The notes under the pieces: model-generated | What the model was told of the DNA's origin: nothing | Database searches by the model: none | The model's input: the letters and a program-made list of their open reading frames with translations, nothing else | Translations under genes and position numbers: made by a program | Part shown: piece by piece, positions 25,474 through 33,639 of the stretch | Numbering within the stretch: position 1 is the stretch's first letter | Layout: every line of letters begins with the position of its first letter | Assembly: GCA_964588285.1 (NCBI GenBank) | Contig: CAZPNX010000005.1 | Location: 1-64,000, forward strand | From: CAZPNX01 sp964588285 | Lineage (GTDB): Bacteria; Edwardsbacteria; AC1; EtOH8 | Reading direction: 5' to 3' | DNA length: 64,000 nucleotides

Positions 25474-26916
25474 ATGAAGTTAAACAAAAAAATGCTCTGG
25501 GTCCAAGTGCCTTCAGGCTCCGATTTTGGGTTTAAATATCACCCCTGGCAAGTATGGCAGAGGCTGGCTGAAGGGCTGGTGACTATCGGTGAATGGAAAC
25601 GGAGTTTTGAGATCTGGGAAAAGAATTTATCTTTGGCTCAGGCGGTTGGCGATAGAAAACTCATGGCCATAAGCAAACAGAGGCTCTCCCGCCTCCACTG
25701 CAGACTGGGCCGTTATCAAGATGCTCTACAATTGGGTGAGGAGGCTCTAGAATCATTTCAAATACTTAATGATTTTGAAGGCATTTCCCTTTCCCAGGGT
25801 GACCTGGGCGATATCTTTTTCCTTCAGGGACAGTACGAACAAGCCTTGGCACAATACCGGCTCCAGCTGGAATGGGCCGGCCGTTACGGCGACGGCTTAT
25901 TAGAGGCAAAAGCACACACTAATATCGGATTAGCCTACAAGGGACAGCGCAAGTTAGACAAGGCTTGGGAGGAATACAATCGGAGCCTGGAGATATTGGA
26001 GAATTTTAACGACTGGCATGCCCTAGCATCCCTTTTGGGAAACATGGGCGTGATAAAGATGTTACAAGGGCAATACTCCGAGGCCTTAACCCTATTTCAG
26101 CGCGACTTGGCTATGATGGAAAAGATCGGAGACATTCAGGGCAGTTCCATAGCCCTGGGTAATATTGCCAGCATTTTGTTCGAACAGAACCGTTGGCAGG
26201 AAGGCCTGGAACATTATAAGCGTAGCGCAGAGATGGCCCAAAGCATTGGGGATCTGCGGACCCTGTCCATCTGTTTGGAAAACATCGGAGTGACCTATTG
26301 CGAACTGGGTGATTTCGAACAGGCGCGACGCTGTTTGGAACGGCAGCTGGCCATTCAGGAAAAGCTGGGCATTACGAACGGCTTGATAAGCTGCTTGGGA
26401 AATCTGGGTTATGTCCACCAGGAAACGGGAAACCGTGATTTGGCCGGAAAGCTCTATAATAAGGCGCTGGGCCTGGACCAGCAGGGACTCCACGGATATT
26501 TCTCCTGCGAGATCTGGCTTCATCTTTCCGAGCTTAGCTGTAGGCAGGGAATTATGGACCAGGCCTTGGAGCAATGCCGTTCGGCCCTTGTCATGGCCGA
26601 GGGCCACGGCCGTGAAGATGTGTCCTTCAAAGCCAGGATATTGGAGATTGAGATTGTCGGCCGGGAAGATATCCGAAAGGCCCATGAGCTTCTTCAGGCC
26701 CTTCTTCCATCGGCCAACAACGACGAACGCATGGCGGAATGGTGCCGACAGAGTTACCGGGTGAGCGAAGGGCATGAATATAAAAAACAGGCGATGCAAC
26801 TTTACAATTTATTATACGCCCAGATGCCGAAAATCGCTTACAAGAAAGCTCTGGAAAGCTTAAGAGGAGTAGAACAGAAAGTAGAATCGATAAGTGCATA
26901 CTATTCTTCTTCGTAA
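25474..26916 (+). CDS. Stand-alone tetratricopeptide repeat protein (paralogue of 1123-2304)
   Basis: 480 residues, nearly all TPR/TPR-12 pairs (LGDIFFLQGQYEQALAQY, HTNIGLAYKGQRKLDKAWEEY, LGNIASILFEQNRWQEGLEHY, ENIGVTYCELGDFEQARRCL). No signal peptide or enzyme domain. The N terminus LWVQVPSGSDFGFKYHP aligns with LWTSPAGSQASEAYHP of the TPR protein at 1123, and the first helices correspond, so the two are paralogues. The last 23 nt overlap the start of the rRNA methyltransferase gene, implying joint transcription. Local GC content looks lower than in neighbouring genes. A cytoplasmic scaffold role is inferred. Confidence 0.82.
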   Translation: MKLNKKMLWVQVPSGSDFGFKYHPWQVWQRLAEGLVTIGEWKRSFEIWEKNLSLAQAVGDRKLMAISKQRLSRLHCRLGRYQDALQLGEEALESFQILNDFEGISLSQGDLGDIFFLQGQYEQALAQYRLQLEWAGRYGDGLLEAKAHTNIGLAYKGQRKLDKAWEEYNRSLEILENFNDWHALASLLGNMGVIKMLQGQYSEALTLFQRDLAMMEKIGDIQGSSIALGNIASILFEQNRWQEGLEHYKRSAEMAQSIGDLRTLSICLENIGVTYCELGDFEQARRCLERQLAIQEKLGITNGLISCLGNLGYVHQETGNRDLAGKLYNKALGLDQQGLHGYFSCEIWLHLSELSCRQGIMDQALEQCRSALVMAEGHGREDVSFKARILEIEIVGREDIRKAHELLQALLPSANNDERMAEWCRQSYRVSEGHEYKKQAMQLYNLLYAQMPKIAYKKALESLRGVEQKVESISAYYSSS

Positions 26917-28066
26917 AAACCAGGAACGCCGCATCAAGGCCGGGCACCCTTGGGTGTTCTCCAACGAGATCTGGAAGAAGCCGGAGGGACTCCTGCCCGG
27001 CGAGGTGGTGGAAGTGGCCGACAGCCGGGGGCATTACTTAGGCACCGGGTTCTACAACAGGCATTCGCTGATCTCTGTCCGCCTGTTCAACCGCCAGCAT
27101 CGGGACCTGGACGCAGCCTTCATCTCCGAAGCCCTGGCTCGGGCCGATGCCATGAGGCAGTCCATCTATTCCGGCTCCAGGCACTATCGAATGGTATACG
27201 GCGAATCCGACGGCCTGCCGGGACTGGTGGTGGACCGCTATAAAGACCAGTTGGTAATGGAGATCCAATCCTTAGGCCTGGACCTGCGCAAGGACCTAAT
27301 CGTGGCCGCGCTCAAGGACCGGTTCAAGCCTTCCTGCATCTACGAGCGCAGCGACAGTTATTCAAGAAAGCTGGAAGGATTGGGTCCTTCGGTCGGGGTG
27401 CTGCACGGTGAGTTCATGCCCGAGGTCGAAGTAAAGGAGAACGGACTGAGGTTCCAAGCCAACCTGGAGCACGGCCAGAAGACAGGCTGGTTCTTTGACC
27501 AGCGGGAGAACCGGGCGGCTGTCCGCCAGTTCGCCCAAGGGGCCAGGGTGCTCGATTGCTTCTGCCATACCGGGGGCTTCGCCCTCAACGCCGCCTCGGG
27601 CGGGGCGGCCGAGGTTTTGGGGCTGGACATCTCGGAAAAGGCAATCGAGCAGTGCCGGGCCAACGCCAGGCTCAACGGGCTGGAGGGCGTCTGCTCCTTC
27701 GAGAAAGCCGACGTCATGCAGGTCCTCAAGCAGAAAGTCGAGGCCGGGGAGAAATACGACATGGTGATCCTGGACCCGCCGGCCTTTGCCAAGAACAAGA
27801 AGTCCATCGAACCGGCCCTCAAAGGCTACAAAGAGATCAATCTGCGCGCCATGCAGCTGCTGCCGCCGGGCGGGATGCTGGTCTCCTGCTCCTGCTCGCA
27901 TCACATCGAGGACGAACCCTTCCGGGTGATGCTGGTGGACGCGGCCCGGGACGCCAGGCGGACATTGGTTCTCTACGAGTTCCGCCACCAGGCCAAGGAC
28001 CATCCGGTGCTGATGGCCATGAAGGAGACCCAGTATCTCAAGTGCGCCATCATGAGGGTGGAATGA
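26894..28066 (+). CDS. rlmI: 23S rRNA (cytosine-C5) methyltransferase, RlmI type
   Basis: 390 residues. An N-terminal PUA domain (RRIKAGHPWVFSNEI... ~1-75) is followed by a linker and an AdoMet-dependent methyltransferase with DCFCHTGGFALNAASGGA, LDISEKAIEQCRAN and the catalytic DPPAFAKNKK, then SCSCSHHI, which supplies a cysteine as in m5C enzymes. E. coli RlmI methylates C1962 of 23S rRNA; the same target is likely. The GTG start lies within the end of the TPR gene. Length matches RlmI (~396). Confidence 0.9.
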   Translation: MHTILLRKNQERRIKAGHPWVFSNEIWKKPEGLLPGEVVEVADSRGHYLGTGFYNRHSLISVRLFNRQHRDLDAAFISEALARADAMRQSIYSGSRHYRMVYGESDGLPGLVVDRYKDQLVMEIQSLGLDLRKDLIVAALKDRFKPSCIYERSDSYSRKLEGLGPSVGVLHGEFMPEVEVKENGLRFQANLEHGQKTGWFFDQRENRAAVRQFAQGARVLDCFCHTGGFALNAASGGAAEVLGLDISEKAIEQCRANARLNGLEGVCSFEKADVMQVLKQKVEAGEKYDMVILDPPAFAKNKKSIEPALKGYKEINLRAMQLLPPGGMLVSCSCSHHIEDEPFRVMLVDAARDARRTLVLYEFRHQAKDHPVLMAMKETQYLKCAIMRVE

Positions 28067-28109
28067 TTCCAAAACGGATTCACAATAAAAAAACGAAGCG
28101 GGTGAAGCC

Positions 28110-28895
28110 ATGAACATCATTGTCTGCATCAAGCAGGTGCCGGACACCACCGACGTCCGCATCGACCCGGCCACCAACACCCTGGTGCGCGAGGGGGTGC
28201 CATCCATCATCAATCCCTTCGACATGTACGCCCTGGAGGAGGGGCTGAGGCTGCGGGAGAAACTGGGGGGCAAAGTAACCGTCCTCTCCATGGGGCCGCC
28301 CCAGGTGACCGAGGCCCTTAAGGAGGCCATTTCGTTGGGAACCGACGAGGCGGTGCTCCTCTCGGACCGGGCCTTTGCCGGGGCCGACACCTGGGCCACC
28401 TCCTACACCCTGTCCATGGGCGTGCGCAAAATCGGAGACTACGGGCTGATTCTCTGCGGCAAGCAGGCCATTGACGGAGACACCGCCCAGGTGGGGCCGG
28501 GAATCGCCGAGTTTTTGGACATCCCCCAGGTGACCTATGTCAAGAAGATCGAATCGATCGACGACAAAAGGGCAATAGTCTGGCGGATGACCGAGGATGG
28601 GTATGACGTGGTGGAGACGTCCCTGCCGGCCATGTTCACCGTGGTCAAGGAGATCAACGAGCCGCGGCTGCCTTCACTCAAGGGCAAGATGCGGGCCAAG
28701 AACTACCAGCCGACGGTGTGGAAATCGGCCGACCTGGGCTGCGACCAGAAGAACATCGGGCTCAACGGTTCGCCCACCAACGTGGTCAAAATCTTCACTC
28801 CGCCGGTGCGTTGCGGAGGAGTGGTGCTCAAATGCGACACGGCCGAGGCGGTGGACAAGGTGGTCCAGGGACTGAAGGAACGGCAGATTATCTAA
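28110..28895 (+). CDS. etfB: Electron transfer flavoprotein, beta subunit
   Basis: 261 residues. It opens with NIIVCIKQVPDTTDVRIDP, has the AMP/FAD-handling segment LILCGKQAIDGDTAQVGPGIAEFL and the recognition loop region LPAMFTVVKEINEPRLPSLKGKMRAKN. EtfB pairs with EtfA to pass electrons between flavoprotein dehydrogenases and a membrane acceptor or, in anaerobes, takes part in electron bifurcation. The etfA partner follows after 63 nt. Confidence 0.95.
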   Translation: MNIIVCIKQVPDTTDVRIDPATNTLVREGVPSIINPFDMYALEEGLRLREKLGGKVTVLSMGPPQVTEALKEAISLGTDEAVLLSDRAFAGADTWATSYTLSMGVRKIGDYGLILCGKQAIDGDTAQVGPGIAEFLDIPQVTYVKKIESIDDKRAIVWRMTEDGYDVVETSLPAMFTVVKEINEPRLPSLKGKMRAKNYQPTVWKSADLGCDQKNIGLNGSPTNVVKIFTPPVRCGGVVLKCDTAEAVDKVVQGLKERQII

Positions 28896-28901
28896 CCTCA
28901 C

Positions 28902-28934
28902 CTCCAGTCCCTCTCCCGAGGGGAGAGGGTGGAG
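28902..28934 (+). repeat. Hairpin repeat between etfB and etfA
   Basis: A CCCTCTCCC / GGGAGAGGG stem (28909-28917 with 28921-28929) with a 3-nt loop is extended by CTCCA/TGGAG outside. No T-run follows, so it is not a standard terminator; it may stabilise the etfB transcript end. It resembles common dispersed REP-like hairpins. Confidence 0.55.
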
Positions 28935-28958
28935 CGATAAGCGAAGAAAGTTGATAAG

Positions 28959-30158
28959 ATGAGCGACATAGAGATCATCCAGGAAAAATGCGTGGGCTGC
29001 GGGGCCTGTCTGGGCTCCTGCCCCTACGGGGCCATCAACATGGCTGACAACCTGGCCGTCATCGACGACGACAAGTGCACCCTGTGCGGAGCCTGCGTGG
29101 CCTCCTGCGGCTTTGAGGCCATCCTGCTGCGCAAGGACAGGGCGGAGAAGGCCGACCTCACCGAATACAAAGGGGTGTGGGTGTTCGCCGAGCAGAGGAA
29201 CGGACAGGTGCAAAGCGTCTCCTACGAGCTTTTGGGCGAGGGCAGAAAATTGGCCGACGCTTTGGGGGTGGAGCTGGCGGCGGTCATCTTAGGCAAGGAT
29301 ATCGAGTCGGCCTGCCGGGAGCTGGTGAGCCGGGGCGCGGACAAGGTCTACGCGGTATCCGACCCCTCGCTGGAGAACTTCCATGACGAGTCCTACGCCT
29401 CGATCATGGCCGATCTTATTAAAGAATATAAACCGGAGATCGTGCTGGGTGGCGCAACCACCATTGGACGGGCCCTGATACCCCGGGTAGCCATCAAAGC
29501 CCGCACCGGCCTGACGGCCGACTGCACTGGGCTGGCCATCGACGAGGAGCGGCGCATCCTGCTGCAGACCAGGCCGGCCTTCGGCGGCAACATCATGGCC
29601 ACCATCATCTGCCCCAACCACCGGCCCCAGATGGCCACGGTGCGGCACAAGGTGATGAAGGAGGCCTTGCCCGACCCCGAGAGAACCGGCGAGATAATAA
29701 AAAAGGACTATTCCCAGAAGATGCTGGCTTCGCGCACCGCAGTGCAGAAGGTGGTGGAGGAGATTTCGGCCACCGTCAAGCTGACCGAGGCCGACATCAT
29801 CGTCTCCGGCGGACGGGGGCTGAAGGCTCCGGAAAATTTCAAACTGGTCGAAGAGCTGGCCAAAACCTTAGGCGGGGCGGTGGGGGCCTCGCGGGCGGCA
29901 GTGGACGCCGGCTGGATACCCTACTCGCACCAGGTGGGGCAGACCGGCAAGACGGTGGCCCCCAAACTCTACATTGCCTGCGGCATCTCAGGGGCCATCC
30001 AGCATCTGGTGGGCATGCAGTCCTCGGACTGCATCATCGCCGTCAACAAGGACCCTGAGGCCCCCATCTTCAAGGTGGCCAGCTACGGCATTGTCGGCGA
30101 TCTGTTCGAGGTGGTGCCGGCGCTCACCAAAAAGCTGCAGGAGGCCTGCGGGAGCTAG
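28959..30158 (+). CDS. etfA: Electron transfer flavoprotein alpha subunit fused to 2[4Fe-4S] ferredoxin
   Basis: 399 residues. The N-terminal ~60 residues are a ferredoxin domain with two CxxCxxCxxxC sets: Cys11, 14, 17, 21 and Cys40, 43, 46, 50. A normal EtfA follows, ending with SRAAVDAGWIPYSHQVGQTG and KLYIACGISGAIQHL, which hold the FAD. EtfA proteins with this ferredoxin extension are known from anaerobes such as acetogens and clostridia (CarE- and LctC-like), where they work with acyl-CoA or lactate dehydrogenases, some by electron bifurcation. No dehydrogenase gene is adjacent, so the partner is unknown. The fusion suggests anaerobic energy metabolism. Confidence 0.95.
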   Translation: MSDIEIIQEKCVGCGACLGSCPYGAINMADNLAVIDDDKCTLCGACVASCGFEAILLRKDRAEKADLTEYKGVWVFAEQRNGQVQSVSYELLGEGRKLADALGVELAAVILGKDIESACRELVSRGADKVYAVSDPSLENFHDESYASIMADLIKEYKPEIVLGGATTIGRALIPRVAIKARTGLTADCTGLAIDEERRILLQTRPAFGGNIMATIICPNHRPQMATVRHKVMKEALPDPERTGEIIKKDYSQKMLASRTAVQKVVEEISATVKLTEADIIVSGGRGLKAPENFKLVEELAKTLGGAVGASRAAVDAGWIPYSHQVGQTGKTVAPKLYIACGISGAIQHLVGMQSSDCIIAVNKDPEAPIFKVASYGIVGDLFEVVPALTKKLQEACGS

Positions 30159-30161
30159 GCC

Positions 30162-31565
30162 GTGAAGATATACAATTTCTCCCTTTGCTACCTGGGGGGC
30201 GAGGTCGACCTGGTGAAGCTGAGCAAGCGGCTGTCTGCCCGGTACCCTGGCGCCGTTTTGGATTTTGTCAGGGGGCAGAACCTGGTAAACGTTCCTCTGG
30301 ACCAGGGGACCTTGAGCCTTGCGGGCGGGGATATTTCCTATCAGACAGTCTGCCACCAGTACGAAAGCGGCTTCGGCTCCATGGTCACCGCCTTGGAGAT
30401 GGAACACCGGGATTACGATGCCGATATTCGGATCGCCAGGGAGGCCGTGGGGCACCAGAGGATGGCCGCCGCCAAGCTCAATTACATGAACATAGTCTTC
30501 GGGGTGGAGAGCGCCGGGGAGCTTTTCGGAATATGCCGTCTGCCCGAGGAGAGGAAGCGGCTGAAGGATGATGGGGGCCTCAACCTGAAAACCGTCGGGC
30601 TTAACGAGATCAACATCGGGATCCAGGAGTTCGACTGCTACTGGCTCTCCGGGGAAGGGTTCGATGAAGCCACCAAGGCCCCCTGGCGAGATGTCTCGGG
30701 CGGAGCCCGCCAGCTGGCGGCTGCGGACAACAACCGTTTCTGGTCGCCGGGCCGGGGCGACGAGCTATACTGGGACATGGTCAACATCCTGATCAGGGAA
30801 CATATGGCCGTCTACCTCCGCACTTACTCCGAGGCTTGGATCGGATACATCCGCCAGCAGATGAACCTGATCAGGGACAACCTCGGCGAGAGGAACCAGG
30901 AGCTTCTGTCGCAGGAACACGGCGATCTGGAGAGAATGGAGTCCGACTTCCTTTCCTTCAGCATCATGGTCAAGGTCGCCCTTTCGGGCCAGGCCTATCT
31001 CAGGAGCAGGCCTTCGGGGCCGGCCAGCCTTAGGATTATCGAGCCGACGGAGTGGGGGCATTTCTCCAGATTCGACGACCAGAGGGTGCTGATAGAGGGT
31101 CTGGTAGCCGAAGGCAAGTACGCCATCAAAAGGATGATCAGGCCTTTGGAATTCCGTGAGTTCAAGCTGCTGAAGACCGGGGTGGAGCAGCTGGAGTTGC
31201 TGATCATGCTGCTGACGGTGCTGCTGGTCGTCATGGAACTCTTCGCCCAGTTCGCCGAGCCCGGGCACTGGCGCTTGAAGGGCCTGCTGACCCTGCTGCT
31301 GGTGGCTATCCCCGGAACCTATGCCCTGTGGTCAGTGACCAGAAGGTCAAGGTCGCAGCGCAGGGGGAGAAAGTTATACCTGAAGCACCTCATCGACAGT
31401 ATGGAGGAGGGCGTCCAGATCAAGGAGGAGCAGATCCGGGAGCTTAAAGCGACAGGCGGAATGGCGCCGGAGACCAGGGAACGCTACATCAGGACAAACG
31501 AGGAGATATTGAGACAATACCGAACCAGGGCCAAAGAGTATCAGGAAGAGCTAAAAAGGTTATAA
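30162..31565 (+). CDS. Predicted membrane protein with C-terminal coiled coil, unknown function
   Basis: 467 residues from a GTG start three bases after etfA, so probably co-transcribed. About 345 soluble, mixed alpha/beta residues come first. Two adjacent membrane helices follow (LLIMLLTVLLVVMELFAQ and LKGLLTLLLVAIPGTYALW), then a basic stretch (RRSRSQRRGRK) and a coiled-coil tail. Two close C-terminal helices after a large helical cytoplasmic part recall CorA- or RMD1/DUF155-like layouts, but I see no GMN motif and no firm match. I do not recognise the family. Confidence 0.7.
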   Translation: MKIYNFSLCYLGGEVDLVKLSKRLSARYPGAVLDFVRGQNLVNVPLDQGTLSLAGGDISYQTVCHQYESGFGSMVTALEMEHRDYDADIRIAREAVGHQRMAAAKLNYMNIVFGVESAGELFGICRLPEERKRLKDDGGLNLKTVGLNEINIGIQEFDCYWLSGEGFDEATKAPWRDVSGGARQLAAADNNRFWSPGRGDELYWDMVNILIREHMAVYLRTYSEAWIGYIRQQMNLIRDNLGERNQELLSQEHGDLERMESDFLSFSIMVKVALSGQAYLRSRPSGPASLRIIEPTEWGHFSRFDDQRVLIEGLVAEGKYAIKRMIRPLEFREFKLLKTGVEQLELLIMLLTVLLVVMELFAQFAEPGHWRLKGLLTLLLVAIPGTYALWSVTRRSRSQRRGRKLYLKHLIDSMEEGVQIKEEQIRELKATGGMAPETRERYIRTNEEILRQYRTRAKEYQEELKRL

Positions 31566-31612
31566 GCAGCATATCATGCTAAAAAAGATTCTATAAGAAC
31601 CAAGGAGGCAAC

Positions 31613-32812
31613 ATGCACCATCATGACGTCCACTTCAACACCATCGCAGTCCACGGGGCCGGCAAGCCCGATCTCTCCAAGGTAAAGCCGGTATCGGTGC
31701 CCATATTCCAGTCGGCCGAATTCGTATTCGATTCGGCCGAGCACGGAGCGGCGGTCATGTCCGGACAGGAGCCGGGTTATGTCTATACCCGGTTGGGCAA
31801 TCCCACCAGCCAGGAGTTCGAAAAGAGGATGGCGCTTTTGGAAGGGGCCGAGGACGGAGTGTCCTTTGCCTCGGGCATGGCCGCCATCTCGGCCGCCCTG
31901 CTGGCTTACTGCCGTCCCGGCGACCGGATCATCTCCTCATCGCCCATCTACGGAGGAACCTTCGGACTGTTCAAGGACCTGCTCCCCAAGCTGGGCATCG
32001 AGATCGTCTACCTGCCGGCCGACAGGATCCAGGACGAGCTGGGCAACCATGTCAATTCCAAAACCAAGATAGCTTATCTGGAGACGCCAGCCAACCCCAC
32101 CTTGGACATCGTGGATTTGGAGACCACCATCGCCGCCGCCAAGAAACACCACCTCAAGGTTCTGGTGGACAACACCTTTGCCACTCCGTGCCTGACCAGG
32201 CCCATCGACCTGGGGGCCGACGTGGTCATTCATTCGGCTACCAAGTACATCTGCGGTCACGGCGACACCATCGGCGGAGTGGCGGTGGCCGACAAGCAAG
32301 ATTCCCAAGCCATACGGACGGTGGCCTTCAAAAATCTGGGCTCGACCATCGCCCCCATCACCGCCTGGCTGTTGGCCCGGGGACTTCAAACCCTGCCCCT
32401 GAGGGTGGAGCGTCACTGCCTGAACGCTATGAAAATCGCCAAGTTTTTGGAGAAACATCCTAAAGTGAACCGGACCTGCTATCCCGGACTGGAATCCTGT
32501 CCCGGACACTCGGTGGCAAAGAAGCAAATGAACGGCGGCTTCGGCGGGGTGATGGGGATCGACGTAGCCGGCGGCCGTGAGGGCGGCAAGCATTTCCAGA
32601 ACAACCTCAAGCTCTGCACCCTGGCGGTCAGCCTGGGGAGCGTGGAGACCTTGGTTTCACACCCGGCCTCCACTACCCATGTCTCCTATTCCGAGGATGA
32701 CCTTAAAAAGGTGGGCATCACCCCAGGATTTGTCCGTATTGCGGCCGGCTTGGAGGAGCCGGAGGACGTGATGGCCGACATCGATCAGGCCCTCAACAGA
32801 ATTAAGATCTAA
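31613..32812 (+). CDS. Cys/Met-metabolism PLP-dependent enzyme (O-acetylhomoserine sulfhydrylase / methionine gamma-lyase family)
   Basis: 399 residues, normal length. YVYTRLGNPTSQEFEKRMALLEGA, FASGMAAISAALLA, the PLP-lysine motif HSATKYICGHGD (Lys211) and SLGSVETLVSHPASTTH place it in the cystathionine gamma-synthase fold family. At the position of the cysteine typical of methionine gamma-lyases (GCTF) it has Gly115 (GGTF), which favours a sulfhydrylase or a gamma-lyase of another type. The reaction would be gamma-replacement or gamma-elimination on homoserine-derived or sulfur amino acids. An AAGGAGG ribosome site precedes the ATG by 6 nt. tRNA-Arg lies just downstream. Confidence 0.88.
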   Translation: MHHHDVHFNTIAVHGAGKPDLSKVKPVSVPIFQSAEFVFDSAEHGAAVMSGQEPGYVYTRLGNPTSQEFEKRMALLEGAEDGVSFASGMAAISAALLAYCRPGDRIISSSPIYGGTFGLFKDLLPKLGIEIVYLPADRIQDELGNHVNSKTKIAYLETPANPTLDIVDLETTIAAAKKHHLKVLVDNTFATPCLTRPIDLGADVVIHSATKYICGHGDTIGGVAVADKQDSQAIRTVAFKNLGSTIAPITAWLLARGLQTLPLRVERHCLNAMKIAKFLEKHPKVNRTCYPGLESCPGHSVAKKQMNGGFGGVMGIDVAGGREGGKHFQNNLKLCTLAVSLGSVETLVSHPASTTHVSYSEDDLKKVGITPGFVRIAAGLEEPEDVMADIDQALNRIKI

Positions 32813-32827
32813 CAGCTTTCGTTTCGC

Positions 32828-32904
32828 GCGCCTGTAGCTCAGATGGATAGAGCGTCGGACTTCGAATCCGCAGGCCGCCCGTTCGAATCGGGCCAGGCGC
32901 GCCA
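32828..32904 (+). tRNA. tRNA-Arg (anticodon TCG)
   Basis: A complete cloverleaf: acceptor GCGCCTG (32828-32834) with CAGGCGC (32894-32900), D arm GCTC/GAGC, anticodon loop CTTCGAA with TCG at 32862-32864, T arm GCCCG/CGGGC around TTCGAAT, discriminator G and an encoded CCA (32902-32904). The outermost anticodon-stem pair is a T-C mismatch. Confidence 0.95.
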
Positions 32905-33073
32905 CTTTAATCACTTTGCCTAAAAGGCAGATGGCGGTCGTTCTAAACCCTCGCCGAAGCATATTCCTTCGTCACCTTGAGGCGAGTGAAAAGATTGACC
33001 GGAAATCCAGCCAGGGCTGTGCCTGCCAAAAGGCTTCGGCCTGCAGGCAGGCGCGCTACGATAGGAAAGGTCA

Positions 33074-33631
33074 ATGGGCCGGACCACGGCCAAGAGCCTG
33101 CTGCTAATAAAAAAATTCGCCGACGAAGGGGCGATCGAAGGCGGTTTTCGCCGGGCCTGCGAACGGCTGCCGTCCGAGGATCGCTTAAGGATCAACCGGC
33201 TGAGGCCGGAGGATTGGGTCGATTACGGGTTCTACTTCCGGATTCTGGAAGCCGGGGCGGCGGCGGCCGGGAGGGATCCCCTGCGCTTTGCCGAGGAGTA
33301 CGGCATCTACCAGGCCGAGCACGACACCAAACTCCTGCACCGGACGGCCATGCGGCTGGGAGGGCCAGGGATCATGATCATGGAGGCCGATCAGATCTGG
33401 CACCGGTACCATGATACCGGCCATCTCAAGATCTACGACGTCCTGCCGACCTCGGCCAAGGCCAGGGTGGAAGAACTGGAGGGTGGCGGACCGTTGCTGT
33501 GCGCGGTACTGCAGGGCTTCATCACCACCGGTCTGAGGCTGACCGGAGCCAGAGATGTCTTCGTGGCGCACAGCCTATGCCGGTTCCGGGGCGACCCCGG
33601 CTGCGAATACACAGGAAATTGGAAAAAGTAG
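33074..33631 (+). CDS. V4R-like small-molecule sensor domain protein
   Basis: 185 residues, no signal peptide or membrane segment. The C-terminal part TGLRLTGARDVFVAHSLCRFRGDPGCEYTGNW has the cysteine-containing ending C..RGDP.C.Y...W seen in V4R/heme-NO-binding-like ligand domains. The middle HRTAMRLGGPGIMIMEADQIWHRYHDTG fits the same fold (compare DUF2378/TIGR02265 proteins of myxobacteria). Such domains bind small hydrophobic or gaseous ligands and usually sit in sensors; this one is free-standing. Its stop is 8 nt before the glutamine synthetase start, so a role in nitrogen control is a reasonable guess, not shown. An AGGAAAGG ribosome site precedes the ATG. Confidence 0.65.
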   Translation: MGRTTAKSLLLIKKFADEGAIEGGFRRACERLPSEDRLRINRLRPEDWVDYGFYFRILEAGAAAAGRDPLRFAEEYGIYQAEHDTKLLHRTAMRLGGPGIMIMEADQIWHRYHDTGHLKIYDVLPTSAKARVEELEGGGPLLCAVLQGFITTGLRLTGARDVFVAHSLCRFRGDPGCEYTGNWKK

Positions 33632-33639
33632 GAGATTCG

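Noticed and set aside
31566..31612. SAM riboswitch or T-box ahead of the Cys/Met enzyme
   Set aside because: Only 47 bases separate the genes; there is no room and no motif for either.
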